64,000 bases of DNA from Alteromonas naphthalenivorans. GTDB taxonomy: Bacteria > Pseudomonadota > Gammaproteobacteria > Enterobacterales > Alteromonadaceae. Positions 27,138 to 35,471 of this stretch are shown here, in pieces (position 1 is the first letter of the stretch; the number at the start of each line of letters is the position of its first letter). The stretch lies in the NCBI RefSeq assembly GCF_000213655.1, contig NC_015554.1, positions 62,001-126,000 on the forward strand, written 5' to 3'. The notes under the pieces were generated by a model. That model searched no databases. It was not told the origin of the DNA and saw nothing but the letters and a program-made list of their open reading frames with translations. The position numbers were made by a program, and so were the translations under genes.

Positions 27138-28349
27138 TTAGCCAAGTGTTAAGTAAATGCCTGCGAGCGCTGCGCTCATCAAGTTTGATAACGTTGCTGC
27201 AATAACTGCTTTAAGGCCCAACTGAGCAATTTCTTTTCGGCGAGTAGGTGCCATAGCACCAATACCACCCATCAAAATAGCAATAGAGGACAAGTTCGCA
27301 AAACCGCAAAGTGCAAAAGTGACAATAGCTTGCGTTGATTCAGACAGGTTGGGTTGGTGCTCAAGGTAGTTAAGGTAAGCCACAAATTCGTTAACTACCA
27401 TTTTCTGACCTATAAAGCTTCCTGCTATCTGTGCTTCTTCCCACGGAACACCAATTGCCCATGCTAAGGGTTGAAGTATGTAACCCATGATCCCTTCAAA
27501 GGTAACATTTTCATACCCTAACAACCCACCTGTCCAACCCACTAAGCCGTTGAACATGGCAATTAGGGCGATGAAGGCAAGTAGCATAGCGCCCACATTT
27601 AATGCGAGTGTCATCCCAGATGCTGCACCGCTAGCAGCCGCATCAAAGACGTTTGCGTAGCCAGTGTCTTCCGAATCTATTTCGCTCAAGCCGTCTTTAG
27701 GTTCTTCGGTTTCTGGCAAGATGATTTTTGCCATCAACATACCGCCAGGCGCTGCCATAAAGCTTGCTGCGAGTAAGTATTTTAAATCTACGCCCATACC
27801 CGCATAACCCGCCATGACTGAACCTGCAATAGAGGCTAGGCCACCTACCATCACGGCAAATAGCTCAGAACGCGTCATATGAGGTATGAAAGGGCGAACG
27901 ACTAATGGGGCTTCGGTCTGCCCTACAAATATGTTTGCTGCCGCTGACATAGATTCAGGACGACTAGTTCTCAATACCTTTTGAAGGAAGCCACCAATCA
28001 CTTTAATAATTAAGCCCATCACTTTTAAGTGATATAGCACAGCAATAAGTGATGAAAAGAAAACGATAACGGGCAACACATTAAAGGCGAATATAAATGC
28101 AATGGATTTATCGCCAATAGGACCAAAGAGAAAGTCAATTCCATCTTGACTGTAGGCAATGATGTTAGCAACAAACCCTGTTGCTGCTAACAGAACTTCT
28201 TTGCCTAGCTCAGAATACAGAACAAATGCGCCGATTAAAGCTTGCATAGCAAAGGCGCCACCGACAGTACGAAAACTAATGCTGCGTTTCGCCGACGAAA
28301 GCGCGAATGCAATACCTAAAAGGACTGCAATGCCCAGTAAACCCACCAT
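27138..28349 (-). CDS. nupC: Concentrative nucleoside transporter NupC
   Basis: A 403-residue CNT-family permease that imports nucleosides with H+ or Na+. Family hallmarks are AAANIFVGQTEAPLVVRPFI near residue 137 and the C-terminal NEFVAYLNYL and CGFANLSSIAILMGGIG. Starting 12 bases after the uridine kinase stop, it forms a salvage operon in which imported uridine or cytidine can be phosphorylated at once. Length and topology are normal. Confidence 0.93.
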   Translation of the reverse strand: MVGLLGIAVLLGIAFALSSAKRSISFRTVGGAFAMQALIGAFVLYSELGKEVLLAATGFVANIIAYSQDGIDFLFGPIGDKSIAFIFAFNVLPVIVFFSSLIAVLYHLKVMGLIIKVIGGFLQKVLRTSRPESMSAAANIFVGQTEAPLVVRPFIPHMTRSELFAVMVGGLASIAGSVMAGYAGMGVDLKYLLAASFMAAPGGMLMAKIILPETEEPKDGLSEIDSEDTGYANVFDAAASGAASGMTLALNVGAMLLAFIALIAMFNGLVGWTGGLLGYENVTFEGIMGYILQPLAWAIGVPWEEAQIAGSFIGQKMVVNEFVAYLNYLEHQPNLSESTQAIVTFALCGFANLSSIAILMGGIGAMAPTRRKEIAQLGLKAVIAATLSNLMSAALAGIYLTLG

Positions 28350-28361
28350 AATATCAATCCT

Positions 28362-28985
28362 TTATAGAAGCGCTTGCTGTATGTGAGATTTGATCACATC
28401 TAGAGCAATTTGGTTTTTACCACCTTGTGTAACTACTACATCAGCAGTGAACCGGCTTGGCTCGATAAATTGGTGATACATCGGTTTTACAGTCTCTTCG
28501 TACTGTTTGGCAACTGACTCGATAGTGCGCCCACGCTCTTTAATATCTCGTATCATGCGGCGCATAAGACAAATATCGAGTGGGGTATCGACAAAGATTT
28601 TAACGTCATAAAGTGGCAGAAGATCTGCACGAGCAAGCAGCATAATTCCTTCAAGAATAATGACTGGCGCCGGGTTCAAAAGTTCTGTGTCAGGCAGGCG
28701 AGTATGCGTTTTAAAGCAGTAATGAGGATAGTCAATAGGCTGACCTTCTCGCAGTGCCTGCAAATGCGCTTTAAGCAATTCATGCTCAAATGCATTGGGG
28801 TGGTCGTAGTTGTTTTTTTCTCGTGCTTCCATGGGCAAGTGGTCTTGAGCGCGATAATAGTGATCTTCGCGAAGCACTTGCACAGGCCTTCCTTGAGCAG
28901 AGAAGCCGTTAAACAAATTTTCGGTAAACAGTGACTTTCCAGAGCCTGAAGCTCCAGAAATGGCAATAATTAAAGGCGATTGCAT
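28362..28985 (-). CDS. udk: Uridine kinase
   Basis: A 207-residue P-loop kinase that phosphorylates uridine and cytidine to the monophosphates. The Walker A motif ISGASGSGKS is at residues 9-18. Also visible are the DHYYRAQDHLP substrate segment, the NYDHPNAFEHELL motif and VIILEGIMLL. It is slightly short compared with E. coli Udk but complete. It leads the udk-nupC operon. Confidence 0.94.
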   Translation of the reverse strand: MQSPLIIAISGASGSGKSLFTENLFNGFSAQGRPVQVLREDHYYRAQDHLPMEAREKNNYDHPNAFEHELLKAHLQALREGQPIDYPHYCFKTHTRLPDTELLNPAPVIILEGIMLLARADLLPLYDVKIFVDTPLDICLMRRMIRDIKERGRTIESVAKQYEETVKPMYHQFIEPSRFTADVVVTQGGKNQIALDVIKSHIQQALL

Positions 28986-29055
28986 AATTCTAGAAAGCTG
29001 ATTTTATTGGAGCAAAGATACGCGTTTAGCCTCTACGAATCAATGTTATATTCAT

Positions 29056-29065
29056 ACCAATTGGT
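29056..29065. promoter_or_regulatory. ACCAATTGGT palindrome upstream of udk
   Basis: A perfect 10-bp palindrome, extended on the right to TTGGTCAAATGG, lies about 70 bases before the udk start. It resembles the half-sites of the TGACCA-AA-TGGTCA site before the Oar-like receptor. An operator is possible; no regulator is assigned. Confidence 0.3.
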
Positions 29066-29173
29066 CAAATGGATCGCTATTTGCTAGCCGAATCAATAAC
29101 ATTCGCTTAATTTGAGTGCGTTTTCATTCCTAAATTTATTTTCATGTCACTGTCATAATTGATTAAAAAATAG

Positions 29174-30121
29174 CTAGTTTCCGATAATTTCTACATCGTC
29201 AGGGGATAAATGGGTAAGCGCATAAGAATGCTGTTTTGAACGAGAACCTTCACCTTGGGCACGTGGAGGGTAATAGCGTTCTTTTTCCTCAGGGTACAAG
29301 GTAAATACCTCATCAAGTGATGCTCTGATTTCGCTTAACGTTTTATCTAAGTTAGCGTTAAAGTCTGGCCTTTTACGTTTCGTGTGCCCTAACTCAATCA
29401 ATCGTGCAAAGGCTTTATTCGCAAGCGCAATAAGTTCAATAGGAACATCTTTATGTGGGGGAAGAGGGTGTTCTGGGTTCTCTGTGCAATATTTAACGAG
29501 CGCTGTATAAAAGCAAAGAGGCTTGTTTTGCAATATAACAACGGTGTCATTTACGCTATTGCCCAACGTCTTATCGCGTAAATTAATAACAAGTTTGGGC
29601 TTAGGTGGGACAACTAATTCTTCACTGACAACGTGCTTAGCTTTTCGCTGTCTAGGGATAGCAAACGCAGGCGCAAGCAATACTGATATTACTAAAGCCC
29701 ACCAACTAAACTTAAGGTTTTGATACATAGGGAGCGATTGCATGATTAGCGTAATTTTTTGCTCTGCGTTTTCGAATACAAAAGTATGGGATAAGCTATA
29801 TTCAGGATAGGTTACATCAGCATTCACCCCCTGAATTGAGGCGACTCTAATCGGATAGTTGTCAGCGGCTAAATCTTCGTTAATAGTGTCGATATAGCGA
29901 CCCACCGCATAAGTATTTACGGGGGTATTTAGTGTTGCATTCCCAACATCAAGGAACGCACTGTCCAATATTATTCTTCTTTCAACGTTGTCTTTCGCAT
30001 GATGACGAGCAAACTGAATACCTATAATCTGGCCAAACGTACTGATGATTTGAAGTACCGCAAAGAGTATAAGTGCACAGATTAGGGTAAACGGGCGAAC
30101 AGTTGACATCATATTACTCAT
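29174..30121 (-). CDS. Unrecognised two-helix membrane protein with large cytoplasmic domain
   Basis: About 315 residues with one membrane helix near the N-terminus (about 10-32), a periplasmic segment of about 105 residues, a second helix (FSWWALVISVLLAPAFA) and a cytoplasmic domain of about 150 residues. That domain has two distinctive stretches, SVNDTVVILQNKPLCFYTAL and YYPPRAQGEGSRSKQHS. I do not recognise a family. The preferred ATG at 30121 overlaps the end of the upstream gene; an in-frame ATG at 30136 and later Met codons are alternatives. It is probably translated with the binding-protein-like gene before it, suggesting a sensor pair. Confidence 0.6.
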   Translation of the reverse strand: MSNMMSTVRPFTLICALILFAVLQIISTFGQIIGIQFARHHAKDNVERRIILDSAFLDVGNATLNTPVNTYAVGRYIDTINEDLAADNYPIRVASIQGVNADVTYPEYSLSHTFVFENAEQKITLIMQSLPMYQNLKFSWWALVISVLLAPAFAIPRQRKAKHVVSEELVVPPKPKLVINLRDKTLGNSVNDTVVILQNKPLCFYTALVKYCTENPEHPLPPHKDVPIELIALANKAFARLIELGHTKRKRPDFNANLDKTLSEIRASLDEVFTLYPEEKERYYPPRAQGEGSRSKQHSYALTHLSPDDVEIIGN

Positions 30122-31016
30122 CTTCACTACATCCATTCACGAGAACTAAGGTTTTGTAATAGGGACGTGCGTGAGAGTCGGCTATGTCTTTCACTACAGA
30201 CTGCATGGCGCAGAGTAAATCGGTGTTTTGCATTTGCATCTTCAAAAACCATTGCATGCCGCTAACACTTTTTAGTAGAGGCGTTGCGTAGTTCTTAGAC
30301 AAAATTTGCGCATCTTCTTCGGCCCAGTACGATGAAATAATATCGACTTCACCAGCAAGCAATGCTCTGCGCAGATCTTTGTGGGAATTGAAGTACACAA
30401 TGTCCACGTTATTCTCAGTTAGCCCAAGGTTTTGAAGTATGGTTTTTGGAACTATGTGTCCTGAGCGGCTGGAAGGGTAATCGAGCAGGCCAATTCGTTT
30501 GCCAAGCAAGTACTCTTTTTCAAGCAGGGGCTTTTCACGCTGAGATATAAAGAAAGCGCTGTAATTGGGGTGCGAGGCTATTAGGGTTAAACCATAAATT
30601 TGATCTGCACCGAAAGCATCAACTACATTACGTTTAATTAGCGCTAAATCGACCACTCCATGGTTTATATATCGAAAGGTATCATAGTCGCTTTGCCCGA
30701 CGATGACCCTGACTTGGCCAAATTGTCTTTTGATGATTTTATTGTCGCATAAACGTTCTAACGCCATATTCGCGATAGACCCATCTGTGACATACACTGA
30801 AAAGGTATCTAAATTATTTTGTAACTCGGTTTGGCAGGTTAAAGTTCGACCAGTTTGAGGAGGTACCGGAATAAATTCTATTTTCTTTGAAAAATAGCCG
30901 GCACTACCGCAAACAAGTGCGGCAATAAGGAGTATGATCCACCTTCCGGTAGCAATAATTCTGACTATTGGCAAAAAAATAACCAAATGAGTTAGTGATT
31001 TATGTACTGATTTCAT
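30114..31016 (-). CDS. Membrane-anchored PhnD-like substrate-binding protein
   Basis: A 300-residue protein with an N-terminal membrane anchor (GRWIILLIAALVCGSAGYF, about 23-41) and a periplasmic type 2 solute-binding domain of the PhnD/TAXI kind. Typical parts are DYDTFRYINHGVVDLALIKR, GKRIGLLDYPSSRSGHIVPK and DLRRALLAGEVDIISSYW. No ABC transporter genes adjoin it. The anchor and its overlap with the following two-helix membrane protein suggest ligand sensing rather than transport. The ligand is unknown. Confidence 0.68.
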   Translation of the reverse strand: MKSVHKSLTHLVIFLPIVRIIATGRWIILLIAALVCGSAGYFSKKIEFIPVPPQTGRTLTCQTELQNNLDTFSVYVTDGSIANMALERLCDNKIIKRQFGQVRVIVGQSDYDTFRYINHGVVDLALIKRNVVDAFGADQIYGLTLIASHPNYSAFFISQREKPLLEKEYLLGKRIGLLDYPSSRSGHIVPKTILQNLGLTENNVDIVYFNSHKDLRRALLAGEVDIISSYWAEEDAQILSKNYATPLLKSVSGMQWFLKMQMQNTDLLCAMQSVVKDIADSHARPYYKTLVLVNGCSEDE

Positions 31017-31409
31017 CAGCTAAGGTTATTTATTGCAATAGGTAAATTTATTTTAATTGGTTATGGATATGAAAAATAAGCGTTTTTTACAAATCAGACT
31101 GAATTTTGTTAAGCGCTGTTTATTAGTCCATGATATGTCATCAATATAAACCACAAGAACAAGTCAGACGACCTTGGTTTTGATAAGTAAAATAACTTGA
31201 CCAAATGGTCAGGTGTGTGGTGCAAAAATTGCGATGAAATCACGTCACGGAATTGACGAAATATACAAAACTGTAATAAATATGACACGAAGGTCTATAA
31301 CAATTTCATCCACTCAAAGAAGTCTTTTAGTCAATATCAGAGGTCGTAGAGGGGAATAAATTCCCTCTGCGCTAAAAAAAAAGAATTTTAAACAAAAAGG
31401 GAAACACAC
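31017..31409. other. Long promoter region before the Oar-like receptor
   Basis: A 393-base AT-rich gap. It holds the palindrome TGACCA-AA-TGGTCA at 31198-31211, a PHO-box-like pair CTGTAAT-AAAT-ATGACAC at 31271-31288, and TATAAC at 31296 as a possible -10. A run of As and AAAGGGAAA serves as the ribosome-binding site at about 31397. No coding sequence is visible. Confidence 0.45.
31198..31211. promoter_or_regulatory. TGACCA-AA-TGGTCA palindrome
   Basis: A 14-bp site with perfect 6-bp arms, about 200 bases before the Oar-like receptor start. The shape is that of a dimeric repressor operator (GACC-N4-GGTC spacing). The regulator is not identified. Confidence 0.4.
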
Positions 31410-34400
31410 ATGTACTCATCAGCTAAGCTCAGCCGCGTTGCTGCAGCAGTTGCACTAACAGTGGGTCTAACCACGACTGCAATGGCTCAAGTAACGTCTT
31501 CAGATATGAATGGTCAAATCGTCGGTCCAAACGGCAACCCTGCTGTTGGAACCGTAGTTAAAGTAACTCACGTACCAACTGGTGCGGTTAAATCAGTCAC
31601 AGTAAATAGTGCTGGTACATTTAACCTTCGTGGTTTACGTGTAGGTGGTCCTTACACTGTTGAAATCGACTCAGATGAATTTGCAGATCAAACGATCAGC
31701 GATATTTACCTAGAGCTTGGTGAAGCGGCAACTATCCAAAGAACACTTGAATCTGCAGCTGATTACGAAAATATCGTAGTAACGGCTTCTCAAGTAGGTA
31801 GCTTGGCATTCGGTCAAACTGGCCCTTCAGCAAACTTTGATTTGGCAACACTTCAACAAGCGCCAGCGATTAACCGTGATATCACTGATATCGTTCGTAT
31901 TGACCCTCGTATCTACGTAGATGAAGGCGGTAGCGGTGGTATCCAGTGTGTTGGTAAAAGCCCGCGTTTTAACAGTTTAACTGTTGATGGCGTTCGCATG
32001 AATGACCTTTTCGGTCTTAACTCGAACGGTTACCCTACAGAAAGAATGCCTTTCTCTTTTGACGCTATCGAAGGCGTATCAGTAGAAATTGCTCCTTTTG
32101 ATGTAATCTACGGCGGTTTCTCTGCGTGTAACATCAGTGCGGTAAGTAAAACAGGTACAAACGAAGTTCACGGTTCAGCGTTCTACGACTATGGTAGCGA
32201 CAGCCTACGTGGTGACTCTCTTGAAGGTGATGATATCAACCTTGGTAGTTACACTGAAAAACGTTACGGCTTCACAGTGGGTGCCCCACTAATCAAAGAT
32301 AAGTTGTTTGTTTTTGCTGCTTACGAAAAACTAGAAGGCGCAAATACATTTGACCGTGGTGCTATCGGTTCTGGCGCAATTAATGAAGTAGCGCTTACAC
32401 AAGCCCAGCTTGAACAAATTCAGTCTGTATCTCAGTCACTATATAACTTTGATGCCGGTACAACGCCTCTTAGCATGCCTAATGAAGATGAAAAGCTTCT
32501 TGTTAAGTTAGACTGGAACATCAACGAAAATCACCGTTTTGCGTTTACGTACAACTACAACGATGGTAACAACTTCTCAGAATCTGACGGCGACGCAGAT
32601 GAGTTTGAACTATCTAGCCACATTTACGAGCGTGGCGCAGAGCTTCAATCGTTTGTTGGTGTACTTTACTCAGACTGGACAGACAAATTCTCGACTGAAA
32701 TTCGTGTTTCTCGCACCGAGTTAGATAACCTACAGCGTTCTATGTACGGTGACGGCACTCCAGGCGGCAACGACTTTGGTGAAATCAAAATTGAGCTAGG
32801 TAATGACACAGATACTTCTGATGACGATCTAACGGTTTTCCTAGGTTCTGATGACAGCCGTCAAGCAAACGACCTAGATTGGGAAGCGCTTAGCCTAATG
32901 TTTCGTGGTAACTATTACTTCGACAACGGCCACGCGTTAACTTTCGGTTACGAGAGCGACAAACTAGATATCTACAACCTTTTCGTTCAGCACTCTGAAA
33001 CCTCTATTACTTTTGAAAGCTTAGAAGATTTCACTAACGGTACTAATGCAGAAATCGAATACGGTTATGCTTATTCTGGCGAGCTATTAGACCGTGCTGC
33101 TGAGTGGGGTTACACGTCACACTCTACTTACGCACAAGATGAGTTCTATCTTACTGATGATTTGAAAGTGGTTGCGGGTTTACGTTATGACTGGATCACA
33201 ACGTCAGACGAGCCTGTTGGAAACGCTGATTTCGTAGCTGGAAACGGTTATGACAACACAGCTAACCTAGACGGTCTTAGCTTACTACAACCACGTGTTG
33301 GCCTTAACTACACGGTAAGTGACTCAACTGAATTACGTGGTGGTGTTGGTTTATTCTCAGGTGGTAACCCGAACGTATGGATGACAAACAACTATCAAAA
33401 TACTAACGTTATTGGTGGTGAAGTTGATGGTGAATACGCTGACTTATTCGACGGCAGCATTACATGGGTTAACACAGAAGACGGCGTAACAGCTGGTCCT
33501 GGTTACTCAGTACCTTCTGATTTAGACGAAGAAATGTCTTCTGGTGCAGGTAGTAACTTTGAAAGTAACAACCTAGATCCAGGCTTCGTAATGCCTCGCG
33601 AATGGAAAATCTCTGCGGGTATGACTCACATCAATGATGAAGACTACGTATTCAACTTAGATTTTCTTTTAAGTGTGACGCAGAAACAAGCCATGATTAA
33701 ATATGTGGGTCTTGAGCGTGTAGGTACAACTGATGAAGGTTACCCTGATTATGATTCAGTAGGTTACGGTTCACTTGAACTGACCAACTCTGATGAAGAT
33801 TCAGTGTCTTACTCACTAACAGCGACCATGAACAAGTCTTGGGACAACGGTTTTACTTTCACCGGTGGTTATAACTACAGCCACGCTGAAGATGTACAAC
33901 CAATGACGAGTTCAGTCGCGTTCTCTAACTTCCAGTACAGAGCATTTACTGACATTAACGAAGAAGTATCTTCAGTGTCTGATTGGAATATCGAGCACCG
34001 TTTTACTGCTGACCTTCGTTACACAACTGAACTTATCGACGGTTACAGCACTATCTTCTCTGCTTATGCAGTAGCGCAGTCTGGTCGTCCGTTTAGTTAC
34101 ACCATCAGCGGTAACTCTGTATATGGCTACACGCCGTATCTTGAAGGTAACAACGTATTACCGATTGGCGCAGAGCGTAATGATGAAACTAGCCCTTGGT
34201 GGTTCAAAATGGATATCGCAGTTAGACAAAATATTCCTGCGTTCCGTGAAGATCACTCTGCTCAGGTTTACTTCGTTATGAATAACTTCACCAACTTCAT
34301 CAACGATGAATGGGGTATTTTGGAAGAAGTTAACTTCAATACTGCTGCGCTAGGTACATCATCTCCTGAAAGTCGTCAGGGTGATGCATCACTTTGGGAA

Positions 34401-34430
34401 ATGCGTGTAGGTATTGACTACCGCTTCTAA
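31410..34430 (+). CDS. Oar-like TonB-dependent receptor
   Basis: Outer-membrane protein of 1006 residues. A signal peptide ends near AMAQ (residue about 27), followed by a carboxypeptidase-regulatory-like Ig domain (about 33-115; NGQIVGPNGNPAVGTVVKV), a plug domain (ITDIVRIDPRIYVDEG, LTVDGVRMND) and a large barrel ending in RVGIDYRF. This is the Oar family order, originally from Myxococcus, common in Alteromonadales and generally inferred to import large oligomers or peptides. The substrate is unknown. It is monocistronic, with a strong terminator after it. Confidence 0.9.
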   Translation: MYSSAKLSRVAAAVALTVGLTTTAMAQVTSSDMNGQIVGPNGNPAVGTVVKVTHVPTGAVKSVTVNSAGTFNLRGLRVGGPYTVEIDSDEFADQTISDIYLELGEAATIQRTLESAADYENIVVTASQVGSLAFGQTGPSANFDLATLQQAPAINRDITDIVRIDPRIYVDEGGSGGIQCVGKSPRFNSLTVDGVRMNDLFGLNSNGYPTERMPFSFDAIEGVSVEIAPFDVIYGGFSACNISAVSKTGTNEVHGSAFYDYGSDSLRGDSLEGDDINLGSYTEKRYGFTVGAPLIKDKLFVFAAYEKLEGANTFDRGAIGSGAINEVALTQAQLEQIQSVSQSLYNFDAGTTPLSMPNEDEKLLVKLDWNINENHRFAFTYNYNDGNNFSESDGDADEFELSSHIYERGAELQSFVGVLYSDWTDKFSTEIRVSRTELDNLQRSMYGDGTPGGNDFGEIKIELGNDTDTSDDDLTVFLGSDDSRQANDLDWEALSLMFRGNYYFDNGHALTFGYESDKLDIYNLFVQHSETSITFESLEDFTNGTNAEIEYGYAYSGELLDRAAEWGYTSHSTYAQDEFYLTDDLKVVAGLRYDWITTSDEPVGNADFVAGNGYDNTANLDGLSLLQPRVGLNYTVSDSTELRGGVGLFSGGNPNVWMTNNYQNTNVIGGEVDGEYADLFDGSITWVNTEDGVTAGPGYSVPSDLDEEMSSGAGSNFESNNLDPGFVMPREWKISAGMTHINDEDYVFNLDFLLSVTQKQAMIKYVGLERVGTTDEGYPDYDSVGYGSLELTNSDEDSVSYSLTATMNKSWDNGFTFTGGYNYSHAEDVQPMTSSVAFSNFQYRAFTDINEEVSSVSDWNIEHRFTADLRYTTELIDGYSTIFSAYAVAQSGRPFSYTISGNSVYGYTPYLEGNNVLPIGAERNDETSPWWFKMDIAVRQNIPAFREDHSAQVYFVMNNFTNFINDEWGILEEVNFNTAALGTSSPESRQGDASLWEMRVGIDYRF

Positions 34431-34460
34431 GCAACAGTTTAAAAACCAGTTGTAGTGTTA

Positions 34461-34497
34461 AATGCCACTTTCCAATTTTGGAAGTGGCATTTTTTTT
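34461..34497 (+). terminator. Rho-independent terminator of the Oar-like receptor gene
   Basis: Stem AATGCCACTT-TCCA / TGGA-AGTGGCATT followed by seven or more Ts, 31 bases after the stop codon. Confidence 0.92.
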
Positions 34498-34611
34498 ATC
34501 TTGCAAATCAACTTCTCTTTATGTTTCTCATCGCATCGATTTTCTTTTTCTGATCTAACTATTGCCGCCATACGAACGAATAACTAAATGAATTGTTCAC
34601 ATGGAGAACTT

Positions 34612-35295
34612 ATGTCTAAACATATATTAATGGTAATGACCTCACATGAATTGTTAGGTGATACAGGCAAGAAAACAGGAATGTGGCTGGAAGAGTTCGC
34701 TTCACCCTACTATGCGTTCAAAGATGCGGGGTATACCATCACCTTAGCTTCACCTATGGGCGGCCAAGTGCCAATCGACCCAAACAGCTTGGCAGATGAT
34801 GCCATGACCGACGATGCTATCCGTTACACAAAAGATGAGGTTGCAAGAAGCGCAATGTCTTCAACTATTGTGTTGGAAGATGTTCGTGCAGATGAATTTG
34901 ATGCCGTGTTCTATCCGGGCGGCCACGGTCCGTTATGGGACTTATCTGACAATACTCACTCCACAATGCTAATTGAAGATATGGTGAAAGCTCAGAAGCC
35001 TGTAGGCGCCGTTTGCCATGCTCCTATCGTACTTAAAGAAGTAAAACGCGCCGATGGTGAATTTTTTATTAACGGCAAAACCGTTACTGGCTTTTCAAAC
35101 AGTGAAGAAGACGCAATGGGGTTAACCGACGTAGTGCCTTATTTAGTGGAAGACGCGCTTATCAGTAAGGGCGGTAAGTATGAAAGTACCGACGACTTTG
35201 GCGTTAAAGTGTGTGTTGACGGTCTGTTGGTAACCGGACAGAATCCAGCATCATCAGGCCCCGCGGCTGAAGCGCTTATTAAGGTACTTTCGTAG
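34612..35295 (+). CDS. DJ-1/PfpI-family protein (class I amidotransferase-like)
   Basis: A 227-residue DJ-1 superfamily protein of the Hsp31/YDR533C-like kind. The nucleophile elbow GAVCHAPIVL (Cys near 136) and the conserved acidic/His region FYPGGHGPLWDL (near 100) are present. Relatives act as glyoxalase III or protein chaperones. An ATG at 34588 opens the same frame, but the ATG at 34612 follows TGGAGA at proper spacing and gives the standard SKHILMVMTS start. Confidence 0.87.
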   Translation: MSKHILMVMTSHELLGDTGKKTGMWLEEFASPYYAFKDAGYTITLASPMGGQVPIDPNSLADDAMTDDAIRYTKDEVARSAMSSTIVLEDVRADEFDAVFYPGGHGPLWDLSDNTHSTMLIEDMVKAQKPVGAVCHAPIVLKEVKRADGEFFINGKTVTGFSNSEEDAMGLTDVVPYLVEDALISKGGKYESTDDFGVKVCVDGLLVTGQNPASSGPAAEALIKVLS

Positions 35296-35391
35296 GGTAC
35301 TTCAAGCACTTACACTACTCACTTAGCCCGTGTTGTCTAATTGACAGCTGGTATAACGGGTTTATAAAGCGTTAATGATTACGAAAATAAG

Positions 35392-35460
35392 AAAACGCCG
35401 CTGACTGTGTTCTATCTCAAACAGATTAGAGATAGAACACAGGAAATGCGGCGTTTTTTA
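35392..35460. terminator. Extended hairpin, probably bidirectional terminator
   Basis: A 66-base structure: outer stem AAAACGCCGC / GCGGCGTTTT, small internal loop, then an inner perfect 13-bp stem TGTGTTCTATCTC / GAGATAGAACACA with a 10-nt loop. An A-run on one side and T-run on the other suit termination of both convergent genes. It is unusually long for a simple terminator. Confidence 0.8.
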
Positions 35461-35471
35461 TAAGTTAAATG

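Noticed and set aside
29144..29156. PHO-box-like ATGTCAC and CTGTCAT near 29150
   Set aside because: The two units overlap by one base instead of being 11 bp apart, and neighbouring 11-bp positions do not match.
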